A stretch of DNA of 64,000 nucleotides. Origin: Bacillota bacterium. GTDB taxonomy: Bacteria; Bacillota; Clostridia; Acetivibrionales; DSM-1351. The stretch covers positions 470,846-534,845 of the forward strand of contig JAEXFI010000045.1 of assembly GCA_023400235.1 (NCBI GenBank), read 5' to 3'. The translations under genes and the position numbers were made by a program. Within the stretch, counting starts at the first letter, position 1; each line of letters starts with the position of its first letter. This document shows, piece by piece, positions 17,451 through 26,133 of this stretch. Under the pieces are notes generated by a model. It was given only the letters and a program-made list of their open reading frames with translations, was not told the DNA's origin and did not search any database.

Positions 17451-18233
17451 GTGTTCTTCGAAAAGCCTGTTTATTCTTTCAATCTTCAAAGCCTTCCCTG
17501 TTTTATCATCCACTTCAAGAAAAATGGCGCAAAACTGAACCTTTCCCCTGGCAACCTCAAACTTTTGAGGCATCCGGTTTATAAATCTTTCAATTATCAG
17601 TTCCTTGTCAACCCCTATAACACCTTCATACGGCCCCGTCATGCCAACGTCGGTAATTATTGCGGTGCCAAAAGGGAGTATTCTTTCATCTGCGGTCTGA
17701 ACATGAGTGTGGGTGCCTGCAAGACAACAGATTTTTCCGTCCAGATACCATGCAAGAGCACACTTTTCAGAGGTCGCCTCAGCATGCATATCTACAAACA
17801 CCACCTTGGTTCTGGCCTTAATAAGCTCAAGCTCACGGTCTGCCGCAAGAAAGGGGCAGTCTATACTATCCATGTACACTCTGCCCATCAGGTTCAGCAC
17901 TGCCAGCTCCTTATCCTGTGATTTCAGTATTGTATAGCCCCTTCCAGGCACATTGAGCGGAAAGTTGGCTGGTCTGACTATCCGGTCGTCCGAGTCAATG
18001 AAATTCAGAATTTCTTTCTTGGACCAGGTGTGGTTACCCATGGTGATACAGTCCACACCTGCTTTGTAAAGCTCCTGTGCAATTATATATGTTATGCCGC
18101 TGCCTGCAGCACAATTTTCTCCGTTTGCAATACAAAAATCTATCTCAAGTTCCTTCCTTAGTTTTGGTACACATTCTTTAACAGCTTTTCTTCCCGGGTT
18201 TCCATAAACATCCCCTATAAAAAGTATTTTCAA
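17439..18233 (-). CDS. ymdB: YmdB-family metallophosphoesterase
   Basis: This is a calcineurin-like phosphodiesterase; the Bacillus homologue hydrolyses 2',3'-cyclic nucleotides and affects sporulation and biofilm decisions. Metal-binding motifs are GDVYGNPGR (Asp8), ANGENCAAG (Glu39, Asn40), MGNHTW (Asn67, His68), VDMHAEATSE and GTHTHVQTADE. At 264 residues it is complete. As in many Firmicutes it lies downstream of rny, here separated by a terminator. The extreme C-terminus is encoded by the edge of the 30-bp tandem repeat, so its last residues may vary between strains. Confidence 0.93.
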   Translation of the reverse strand: MKILFIGDVYGNPGRKAVKECVPKLRKELEIDFCIANGENCAAGSGITYIIAQELYKAGVDCITMGNHTWSKKEILNFIDSDDRIVRPANFPLNVPGRGYTILKSQDKELAVLNLMGRVYMDSIDCPFLAADRELELIKARTKVVFVDMHAEATSEKCALAWYLDGKICCLAGTHTHVQTADERILPFGTAIITDVGMTGPYEGVIGVDKELIIERFINRMPQKFEVARGKVQFCAIFLEVDDKTGKALKIERINRLFEEHQLA

Positions 18234-18387
18234 AGTATTTCCTCCAAAGCTAGCGTAATTATTAATTTAAATCTGAAATATTACATAAATGTCAAGATGC
18301 TGGCATTAATCAATCTGTCAATATATTATTATACCATTAACAATTATAATACAAAAATCCATAAAAGGTTAGAGTTATTTTTTTAAA

Positions 18388-18420
18388 ACAAAAAAGCGTG
18401 GTTTCCCACGCTTTTTGTTT
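18388..18420. terminator. Intrinsic terminator after rny
   Basis: An 11-bp perfect stem (AAAAAGCGTGG with CCACGCTTTTT, 4-nt loop) is flanked by A- and T-runs, so it could act in both directions. It lies between the rny stop and ymdB. Confidence 0.85.
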
Positions 18421-18445
18421 TAAACCGGCTTTACGCCGATAGAAA

Positions 18446-20026
18446 TTACTTAGCATATTCAATAGCCCTGGTTTCCCTGAGCAGAGTTACTTTAATCTGT
18501 CCGGGATACTCAAGTTCATCTTCTATCTTCTTAACTATTTCCCTTGCCTTGAGTACAATGTCCGCATCATTGACAACTTCAGGCTTAACCATAATCCTGA
18601 TTTCTCTTCCTGCTTGAATTGCAAAACACTTCTCAACTCCTTCAAAGGAATTTGCAATTTCCTCAAGCTTTTCGAGACGCTTGATATAGGACTCAAGAGT
18701 TTCTCTTCTTGCGCCAGGTCTTGCGGCAGATATAGAATCTGCAGCCTGTACCAGTACAGAAACAACGCTTGTAGCCTCAACATCACCGTGATGGGAAAGA
18801 ATTGCATTTACAACATCAGCGCCTTCCTTGTATTTCTTTGCTACATCGGCACCAATAGTTACATGCGATCCCTCAACCTCGTGGTCAATGGCCTTACCTA
18901 TGTCATGAAGCAAACCGGCTCTTTTTGCAAGAGGAACATCAACTCCCAGCTCAGCCGCCATAATACCGGCCAAGTGTGAAACCTCTATTGAATGGTTAAG
19001 TACGTTTTGTCCATAACTGGTTCTGAATTTCAGTTTACCCAGCAGTCGGATAAGTTCCGGATGCAAACCATGCACACCTGTTTCAAACGCTGCGTTGTCA
19101 CCCTCCTGACGAATGGTATTGTCAACTTCTTTCTTGGCCTTTTCTACCATTTCTTCAATCCTTGCAGGATGAATTCTTCCGTCAAGTATAAGCTTTTCCA
19201 GCGTTAACCTTGCAACCTCTCTGCGTATGGGGTCAAATCCTGACAATATAACCGCTTCCGGCGTATCATCTATAATCAGGTCAATTCCTGTCAAGGTCTC
19301 GAGAGTTCTGATATTCCTTCCCTCACGACCAATTATTCTACCCTTCATCTCATCATTAGGTAAAGGTACTACAGAAACAGTTGCTTCAGATACATGGTCA
19401 GCGGCACACTTCTGAATGGCTGTCGCCAGTATGTCCTTGGCCTTTCTGTCTGCTTCCTGTTTCGCATTTGCTTCAATTTCCTTGATAAGCGCAGCAGCTT
19501 CGTGCTTAACTTCATTTTCAATATTTCTGAGAAGGTACTCTTTTGCATCTTCAACAGATAAACCGGAGATTCTTTCAAGTTCTTCAGTCTGCTTTTTAAC
19601 AAGCTCCTCTGAACGATCCTGTAAAATCTCAATATCCTTGATTTTTTTGTTTAAGGCCTCGTCTTTCTGTTCAAGAGCCTCCACCTTCTTATCAAGGGTC
19701 TCTTCCTTCTGAACCAATCTTCTTTCCTGCCGTTGAAATTCATTTCGCCTGTCCTTGATATCTCTGTCAAGTTCTATCCTGCTCTTATGAATTTCCTCTT
19801 TAGCTTCCAGAAGTGCTTCTCTCTTCTTACCTTCGCCTTGCTTTAACGCTTCTCCAACTATTTTCTGAGCTTCCTGCTCGGCACTGCCTATAGTGGCCTC
19901 AGCTTGTTTCTTTCTGGCCTCAAAGCCCTTGTTAAAAGAGATTTTGAAAGATATAAATGAAGCAATTGCTGCGATAATCAATCCAACGCCTAACCCGATT
20001 AAAATGCTTGTAAGTTCGATTGTCAC
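18446..20026 (-). CDS. rny: Ribonuclease Y
   Basis: RNase Y is a membrane-anchored endoribonuclease that starts decay of many mRNAs. The order of parts is clear: an N-terminal transmembrane helix (about 6-27), a long charged coiled coil (about 30-200), a KH domain with GRIIGREGRNIRTLE (about 230-245), and an HD domain with HSIEVSHLAG and LLHDIGKAIDHE. The length of 526 residues is usual. The start is GTG at 20026, next to GGAGGAGG. Upstream is a 460-bp gap with a perfect inverted repeat. A strong terminator follows. Confidence 0.96.
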   Translation of the reverse strand: MTIELTSILIGLGVGLIIAAIASFISFKISFNKGFEARKKQAEATIGSAEQEAQKIVGEALKQGEGKKREALLEAKEEIHKSRIELDRDIKDRRNEFQRQERRLVQKEETLDKKVEALEQKDEALNKKIKDIEILQDRSEELVKKQTEELERISGLSVEDAKEYLLRNIENEVKHEAAALIKEIEANAKQEADRKAKDILATAIQKCAADHVSEATVSVVPLPNDEMKGRIIGREGRNIRTLETLTGIDLIIDDTPEAVILSGFDPIRREVARLTLEKLILDGRIHPARIEEMVEKAKKEVDNTIRQEGDNAAFETGVHGLHPELIRLLGKLKFRTSYGQNVLNHSIEVSHLAGIMAAELGVDVPLAKRAGLLHDIGKAIDHEVEGSHVTIGADVAKKYKEGADVVNAILSHHGDVEATSVVSVLVQAADSISAARPGARRETLESYIKRLEKLEEIANSFEGVEKCFAIQAGREIRIMVKPEVVNDADIVLKAREIVKKIEDELEYPGQIKVTLLRETRAIEYAK

Positions 20027-20487
20027 ACACCTCCTCCTTATTCAGTTTTCAATGCTCAATTTTCAAAATTCATATTCAAATAGTAGTCAATTATAGTCCT
20101 CTGTCTTCCAAAGTATTAACGGAAATTGACTTTTTATGATTGGATATAAGTCGGAAAGGAGAAAGAAATCCTTACTGTACCGCAAACAGTATGATCAAAA
20201 AACTAAGCCTATATGCTACAAGCTATACCTGTACATAAAATGTACAGGTATTCGATATGAGATAAATAAAAAACCTGCATATATAATTAGCCTAAAACAA
20301 GCTTATATTCAAAGTCAATAATCTGACAAATGCGTTTTCCGATACAAATAACCTTCTACGATACAACCAACTTAATTGCCATAATCAAGTTAATTTTAAT
20401 CTTTTTTAATTTTTATGTCAAGAATTAAAAAAATTCATGGGATATTCCCAGGTTTTTTTGTGACTTTTTACCTATAAAACCTGTTGA
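20027..20487. other. Intergenic region rny-folD
   Basis: No convincing gene is present. It holds an 11-bp perfect inverted repeat (20226-20250) and a weak hairpin TGGGA-TAT-TCCCA near 20437-20449 beside A- and T-runs that may end folD transcription. A short open frame at 20136-20321 on the plus strand has no ribosome binding site or recognisable product. Confidence 0.5.
20226..20250. promoter_or_regulatory. Perfect 11-bp inverted repeat, operator-like
   Basis: TACCTGTACAT and ATGTACAGGTA are separated by AAA. There is no T-run on either side, so it is more like a dimeric regulator site or RNA stem in the rny leader than a terminator. Confidence 0.5.
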
Positions 20488-21345
20488 CTATTCCAAATTA
20501 TTCTGAAGCAAGGTTGCCTTCACGGTATTTTTCATAAGCATTGCCCTGGTCATGGGACCAACTCCGCCTGTAACTTTTGTAATGGCAGATGCAATTTCTG
20601 AAACAGCCTGAAATTCAACGTCCCCCACCAATTTCCCGTCTGCCCCTCTGGAAACGCCCACATCTATTACAACTGCACCAGGCTTTACATAATCAGGCTT
20701 AATAAACTCAGCTTTTCCAATAGCACATACGATTATATCTGCACTCCTGCATATTTCAGCAATGTTTGCAGTCTTGGAGTGACAAATGGTAACCGTTGCA
20801 TTTTTTGCCAGAAGCAATATGGCCTGAGGCTTTCCTACAATATTGCTCCTGCCCACTACAACACAGTTTTTCCCTTCAATACCGATATCGTTTGCCTCCA
20901 GAAGCTCCACCACTCCCGCAGGTGTGCAGGGCATAAATACGGGCTTGCCTATCATCAGATTGCCCACGTTTTCGGGATGGAAGCAATCTGCATCCTTTAA
21001 AGGATTTATGGCAGCTATGACCTTTTCATCGCTTATATGCCTGGGAATTGGCATCTGAACCAGAATTCCATTTACATTCCTGTCGTTATTCAAGGTTTCA
21101 ATAAGTTCCAGCAGTTCTTCCTCCGTTGTGGATGCAGGCAGGGCATATTCAAAGGATTTGATGCCAATCTCGGCACAGTCGTTTTTCTTATGGTTGACAT
21201 ATACCCTGGAGGCAGGATCATCTCCTACTATTATGACTGCCAGACCGGCATTTATACCCTCTTGCCCAAGTGCATCAACTTTTTTCTTAAGTTCAGCTTT
21301 AACCCTGGCAGCAAGTTCTGTTCCATTTAATACTTTTGCTGACAT
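20488..21345 (-). CDS. folD: Bifunctional methylenetetrahydrofolate dehydrogenase/cyclohydrolase
   Basis: FolD interconverts 5,10-methylene-, methenyl- and 10-formyl-tetrahydrofolate. Recognisable parts are the catalytic region VYVNHKKNDCAEIGI with its Lys, the QMPIPRHI motif, and the NADP-binding GRSNIVGKPQA. The length of 285 residues is full. The ATG at 21345 is preceded by GAGAGGA. It appears to be a single-gene unit between structured intergenic segments. Confidence 0.96.
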   Translation of the reverse strand: MSAKVLNGTELAARVKAELKKKVDALGQEGINAGLAVIIVGDDPASRVYVNHKKNDCAEIGIKSFEYALPASTTEEELLELIETLNNDRNVNGILVQMPIPRHISDEKVIAAINPLKDADCFHPENVGNLMIGKPVFMPCTPAGVVELLEANDIGIEGKNCVVVGRSNIVGKPQAILLLAKNATVTICHSKTANIAEICRSADIIVCAIGKAEFIKPDYVKPGAVVIDVGVSRGADGKLVGDVEFQAVSEIASAITKVTGGVGPMTRAMLMKNTVKATLLQNNLE

Positions 21346-21409
21346 AAAAAGTTCCTCTCTTTTGTAATTTTATCCGTTTAATAATTTTATCCGAATGGAA
21401 AGTACTAAA

Positions 21410-21493
21410 CCCAAACCGCTGAAACCTTTAAACAAAATGCTTGAAAGCACATATTCGCCTGAACGGCAAAGGTTTCAGCCGTAATTGACTTTA
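21410..21493. repeat. Dispersed structured element, copy 2 (upstream of folD)
   Basis: Matches 4447-4530. Arms GCTGAAACCTTT (21418-21429) and AAAGGTTTCAGC (21468-21479) pair over 12 bp, with an inner TGCTT/AAGCA hairpin. Confidence 0.7.
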
Positions 21494-21576
21494 TATTCCA
21501 AACAGACTCTTTATATATTTTATTTTAAGGACTTTCAGTTGTCAATTTTTTTGCTGGAAAATATAAGCTTCAAATA

Positions 21577-23865
21577 TCACGGCCTCTTCCCCCAGGGCCT
21601 TTTACCTCCCGCCACCTGGGACTTGCCTTTAGCCTTGGGGGACTTGCCTTTTGCCTTGGGATTTTTGCTATCTGAGGCCCGTCCTGCGGGTCTTCCGCCG
21701 TCCTCATATTTTTTCCCTTTTGTCTGTGGACTTCCGTTTTCCTGCTTTTTGCCTTTGGCACCCATATAAGCTGTGGTTCCGGTTCTATCCCCAGCTCTGT
21801 TTCCGGAACCTGTCCCGGAGTTGCTCCTGAAAATGCTCCTGGAACCACTCCCAGAACCACTCCCATAGCTGCTCCCAGTTTTGTCTGCGGCTCTTTTATA
21901 ACCGTCTTCCCCTTTTTTTGCTCCCCTCTTCTGCTTGAGAGCTTCAGTTCTTCCGGCCGGTTTTTTGTTCTTGACGGCTTCCCCGTTTCTTCCGCCGGCT
22001 TTTTCACCGGCTTTTCTCCCGCCTTCCTCCTGCCTTTTACCCTTTAAGGGCTTTATCAGGCAATGAGGCCCAAACCCAATGAGGTCCTCCCTATGGGCTT
22101 CTTTCAAAGCTTCGGTCACAAGCCGGTAGTTTTCCTTTTTTCTATATTGCAGCAGAGCTCTCTGCATGGCTTTTTCCCTTGGGTCTCTCGGGACATATAC
22201 CTTTTTCATATTCCTGGGATCCAGGCCGGTATGAAACATGCAGGTGGACAGAGTACCCGGCGTTGGATAAAAATCCTGCACCTGCTCGGGCATTATGCCA
22301 TGTTCCTTCAGATATTCCGCCAGCTCCACCGCCGCATTCAAATCACTGCCTGGATGGCTGGAAATAAGATAGGGCACCAGATACTGCTCCTTGTTTATTC
22401 TCCTGTTGATATCATAGAACTTCTTCACAAATCTGTCATAGAGCTTCCGGTCAGGCTTGCCCATCTTTTCCAGAACCCTGTCAACCACATGCTCGGGAGC
22501 AACCTTCAGCTGGCCGCTGACATGGTGCTGGCACAGCTCTGTAAAAAAGTCCTCGTTCTTATCCAGCATGAGGTAATCGTACCTTATACCCGAGCGGATA
22601 AAAACCTTTTTTACTTCCGGAAGGGCTCTCAGCTTCCTCAATAAATCCAGATATTCCGAATGGTCCACAATCAGGTTTTTACAAGGGCTGGGGTGAAGGC
22701 ACTGCCTGTCTTTGCAGACTCCGTGCTTAACCTGCTTTTCGCAGGCAACGCTTCTGAAGTTTGCTGTAGGCCCTCCCACGTCATGAATATAGCCCTTAAA
22801 GCCTTCTGTCCATATAAGTTTTTTTGCTTCGTTTATTATTGAGGCCTGACTCCTCTTCTGAATAGCCCTTCCCTGATGAAAATTAAGCGCGCAGAAGGAA
22901 CAGCCCCCATAACACCCTCGATGGCTGGTAATACTGAATTCCACCTCGGTTATAGCTGGTATTCCCCCCATTTTTTCATAAACCGGATGAGGATTTCTTT
23001 CATATGGCAGAGCATACACCTTGTCCATTTCTGAAACGGACATGGGCAGGGTGGGAGGATTCTGCACCAGATACCTGTCTCCATGCTTCTGCACCAATAT
23101 CCTGCCGCTTACGGCATCCTGCTCATTGTACTGTATCTTGAAGGCGGCGGTATAGGCTTTTTTGTCCTCGGCTACCTGTTCATAGTCAGGAAGCACCGAC
23201 ACATTTTTAGAGCCATTTGTATCTACCGCCTTTCTTATTTCAGCCGGAAGCTCGTCATAGCCTGCCAGATAACAGCAGCCCCTGGTATTTTTTATGCTGG
23301 CTATGGGGACATCCTTTTTAAGCAGTCTGGCAATTTCAACGATGGGCTTTTCGCCCATACCATAGGACAAAATATCAGCCTTTGAATCCACAAGTATGGA
23401 TCTTCTAACCCTGTCCTCCCAATAGTCGTAATGGGCAAATCTCCTGAGACTGGCCTCTATGCCTCCGATTATGACAGGTGTATCCTTGAATATTTCCTTT
23501 ATCTTGTTGGCATATACAATAACAGCCCTGTCAGGGCGGTAGCCTGCCTTGCCTCCGGGAGAATACAGGTCATCCGAACGTCTTTTTTTACCGGCAGTAT
23601 AGTGGTTTACCATGGAATCTATTACGCCTGAAGAAATGAGCACACCATATTTGGGCCGCCCCAGCCGTTTAAAATCCTCGCTGTGCTTCCAGTCGGGCTG
23701 GGCTATTATTCCTACCTTGAAGCCCTCGTTTTCCAAAACTCTTGTTATTATGGCATGTCCAAAGCTGGGATGGTCCACATAGGCATCCCCGCTGATATAC
23801 AAAAAGTCCAACTGCTCCCAGCCCCGCTGGTTCATATCTTCAAAGCTCATTGGTAAAAAAGCCAT
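21577..23865 (-). CDS. YgiQ family radical SAM protein
   Basis: A large radical SAM enzyme of the UPF0313/YgiQ group; its reaction is not established. The N-terminal region (VDHPSFGHAIITRVLE, GGIEASLRRFAHYDYW) is characteristic, and the [4Fe-4S] motif CxxxCxxC is Cys318, Cys322 and Cys325. Further Cys residues occur at about 375-395 (CKDRQCLHPSPC). The last 140-150 residues are an unusual Lys/Gly/Ser-rich low-complexity tail with repeated KAKGKS units, probably disordered and nucleic-acid binding. The ATG at 23865 gives 762 residues, longer than most homologues because of this tail. Confidence 0.92.
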   Translation of the reverse strand: MAFLPMSFEDMNQRGWEQLDFLYISGDAYVDHPSFGHAIITRVLENEGFKVGIIAQPDWKHSEDFKRLGRPKYGVLISSGVIDSMVNHYTAGKKRRSDDLYSPGGKAGYRPDRAVIVYANKIKEIFKDTPVIIGGIEASLRRFAHYDYWEDRVRRSILVDSKADILSYGMGEKPIVEIARLLKKDVPIASIKNTRGCCYLAGYDELPAEIRKAVDTNGSKNVSVLPDYEQVAEDKKAYTAAFKIQYNEQDAVSGRILVQKHGDRYLVQNPPTLPMSVSEMDKVYALPYERNPHPVYEKMGGIPAITEVEFSITSHRGCYGGCSFCALNFHQGRAIQKRSQASIINEAKKLIWTEGFKGYIHDVGGPTANFRSVACEKQVKHGVCKDRQCLHPSPCKNLIVDHSEYLDLLRKLRALPEVKKVFIRSGIRYDYLMLDKNEDFFTELCQHHVSGQLKVAPEHVVDRVLEKMGKPDRKLYDRFVKKFYDINRRINKEQYLVPYLISSHPGSDLNAAVELAEYLKEHGIMPEQVQDFYPTPGTLSTCMFHTGLDPRNMKKVYVPRDPREKAMQRALLQYRKKENYRLVTEALKEAHREDLIGFGPHCLIKPLKGKRQEEGGRKAGEKAGGRNGEAVKNKKPAGRTEALKQKRGAKKGEDGYKRAADKTGSSYGSGSGSGSRSIFRSNSGTGSGNRAGDRTGTTAYMGAKGKKQENGSPQTKGKKYEDGGRPAGRASDSKNPKAKGKSPKAKGKSQVAGGKRPWGKRP

Positions 23866-24049
23866 TTATATCGTCCTTTACTAAAGAATTAGGTGGCACC
23901 GTTAAGGTGCATTACATCAAATAAAAACAATACTATTCTAACACAAAATATTCAGTAGTAAACAAAAAACCCATAAAACCGGCTTTATACCCATGTCTGA
24001 CCCTGGTATATCTTTTTGAGCCATGGTTTTTCTGATTGGAATAAGGCAA

Positions 24050-25831
24050 TTATCCCTCCTCCAGCAGCAGCCTGCCCTGAAGTGAATCAAAAACATTGTT
24101 TGCATATATCTGCTGCCTTATGTCAGGATTAATGCTTATAGCTTTTTTGAGATTATCCATTGCAATATCCAGTTTTTTCATCAAGGCATAAACCGCAGCA
24201 ATATTATAATATATCTCCGCTTCTCCCATATTTTGATTCAAGGCCCTGCTGTAAGCCTTAATTGCCTGCTCGTACTTCTTTGCCTCGGTAAGTGAAGCCC
24301 CCAGATAATAATACCCATCCGTGTCCTGGGGATTTTTTTCTATGAATCTGGTAAATACGTCTGCAGAATCCTCATACCTTCTAAGCTCGAACAGCACCAC
24401 ACCCATGTTGTAGTAAAGCTTGTGACTTTCCCTGCAGGCTTTTACTCCATTTGTATAGGTTGCCAGGGCTTCCATGGGGCTCTGCATTTTTGAGAAAAGT
24501 ATACCCAGGTTGTTATAGGCGTCCACAAAGTCCAATTTCAAAAGTATGGCGCTTTTGTAGTGTTCAACAGCCTTATCATATTCTCCCTTTTCTTCATAAG
24601 CCATGGCAAGATTGAACAGGCAGTAGCTGCTGTCCGGCTTTAATGCCAGAGCAGTCAAATATCCGGCGATGGCTTTGTCGGTTTCCTTTAGCCTGAAATA
24701 GCAGCCTGCAAGATTATAATGCCCATTGTAGTCCGACTGGTTTATTCCAGTATAGGCTTTATAAATTTTAGCCGCCTGTTCATACTCCTTTATGCCCATA
24801 AGCAGCTTTCCAAGCTCAAAATAACCTTCCGGCCCTTCCTGATTAAGCTTGATGCACTTTCTGAAGCATTCCTCCGCCTGCTCCATATTTCCCATTTCCA
24901 TAAATAATTTTCCCAGTAAAAGAGCAATAATATAATTATTGCTGTCCTTCTCCAATATGTCCTGGTAGTATTTCACGGCTTCCGTTTTCTCGCCCTTTTC
25001 GGTAAAAATCCTTCCAATGCCCTCTTTTGCTATATTAAACCCAGGATTTATTTCCAGCGACCGTTGAAAGCAATCCAGCGCAAAATCCAGTTTTCCCATG
25101 TTTAAATATGTAACACCGATGTTATAATATACAAGATATTGCTTGAACTGAATATTTTTTATGGTTTCTGCATTGGCAGAGTCATGCCCGGACTTTTTCA
25201 GCTGGCCGATAAGCTGTTCATTGAGTTCCAGCGCTTTTCTGTAATAGCCCTGTGCCTCGTTGTACATTCCCTTTTTAAAGGTTGAGTTGGCATAGTTGAA
25301 ATGAAGGTGTGATGATGCACCAAACAAGCTTATAAGGCTGTTATAGATATCATAGGCATCCTCATAGTTCCCTTCGTTATACAGGTGCTCGGCCTGAACC
25401 AGCTTCCTCCTGATTCCCTTAAAGGCATCCTCCTTTATATAGCCAAGCTCTGAAATGGTATCGTTGACAGAGGCTTCATTTGAAATAACGCTCATTACCT
25501 CTGAGGTGTTCTCGGTTTTGCCGGAATTTCCCGGGCCAATGGTTATAAAGCCCTCATAGCTTCCCTTTTCCTTGACTTTTTTTATCATGGAAATATAGTC
25601 AAAACCAATGAGAATACAGGGAAAAACTATTCCAAAAAAAAGATAAAACAGTTCCACGGCAGTACTGGTTTGCACCTGACTTACCAGCGAGAGAATAACA
25701 ATTGTCAGAGCGGAAAGCTGAAGTGTGAAAGAGATAAGCGTTACAAGGCTTTTGGTCTTCAACAGCCTGTAAAACACATACACAATAAGCAGACACAAAA
25801 TAAGCATATTAAATGTCGTTAAAAGAAACAT
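24050..25831 (-). CDS. Membrane-anchored TPR-repeat protein
   Basis: Two to three hydrophobic segments lie in the first 85 residues, followed by a linker and about ten tetratricopeptide repeats (for example YYNIGVTYLNMGKLDFALDCF, YNNLGILFSKMQSPMEALATY). These form a helical scaffold for protein contacts. I chose the ATG at 25831 (MFLLTTFNML), 7 nt after GGGGGTG; an upstream longer frame lacks a ribosome binding site. It is downstream of ftsK. Function unknown; a role in assembling a cell-envelope or division complex is inference. Confidence 0.8.
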   Translation of the reverse strand: MFLLTTFNMLILCLLIVYVFYRLLKTKSLVTLISFTLQLSALTIVILSLVSQVQTSTAVELFYLFFGIVFPCILIGFDYISMIKKVKEKGSYEGFITIGPGNSGKTENTSEVMSVISNEASVNDTISELGYIKEDAFKGIRRKLVQAEHLYNEGNYEDAYDIYNSLISLFGASSHLHFNYANSTFKKGMYNEAQGYYRKALELNEQLIGQLKKSGHDSANAETIKNIQFKQYLVYYNIGVTYLNMGKLDFALDCFQRSLEINPGFNIAKEGIGRIFTEKGEKTEAVKYYQDILEKDSNNYIIALLLGKLFMEMGNMEQAEECFRKCIKLNQEGPEGYFELGKLLMGIKEYEQAAKIYKAYTGINQSDYNGHYNLAGCYFRLKETDKAIAGYLTALALKPDSSYCLFNLAMAYEEKGEYDKAVEHYKSAILLKLDFVDAYNNLGILFSKMQSPMEALATYTNGVKACRESHKLYYNMGVVLFELRRYEDSADVFTRFIEKNPQDTDGYYYLGASLTEAKKYEQAIKAYSRALNQNMGEAEIYYNIAAVYALMKKLDIAMDNLKKAISINPDIRQQIYANNVFDSLQGRLLLEEG

Positions 25832-26133
25832 ACATACACCCCCACGTAATTTACAGCAAGCTAGAATGCAATAGGAAATAAAATAGTCGGTATTTCCTGA
25901 GCATTTCATGCTTAACCGAGTCTTTTGCATTTAATTTACTTGCCGTGCCTGCAGGAAAGTCAGAATTCTGCTGAAAACAATGACTTGGACAACTTGAGCT
26001 TCCGTGCCGTTGTCTAAATTTCCCGCCTGGCAATTATAAAAATCAATTGGCACCACAAGTATATTTTAAATACCCTTTTGTATTATATTAAAATGAAAAG
26101 TTAATTATTAACCCGGGGAAATATGAATTGAAA

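Noticed and set aside
17081..17921. Long plus-strand frames with repeated Leu-His-Cys units over pgeF/ymdB
   Set aside because: They are antisense to conserved genes and their periodicity comes from the 30-bp tandem repeat.
20136..20321. Short open frame on the plus strand in the rny-folD gap
   Set aside because: No ribosome binding site, Lys/Tyr-rich composition expected from AT-rich DNA, and the frame spans the perfect inverted repeat.
21570..22007. 145-residue frame overlapping the YgiQ gene end
   Set aside because: It is a shifted reading of the low-complexity tail; the composition follows from the repeat and it has no start signals.
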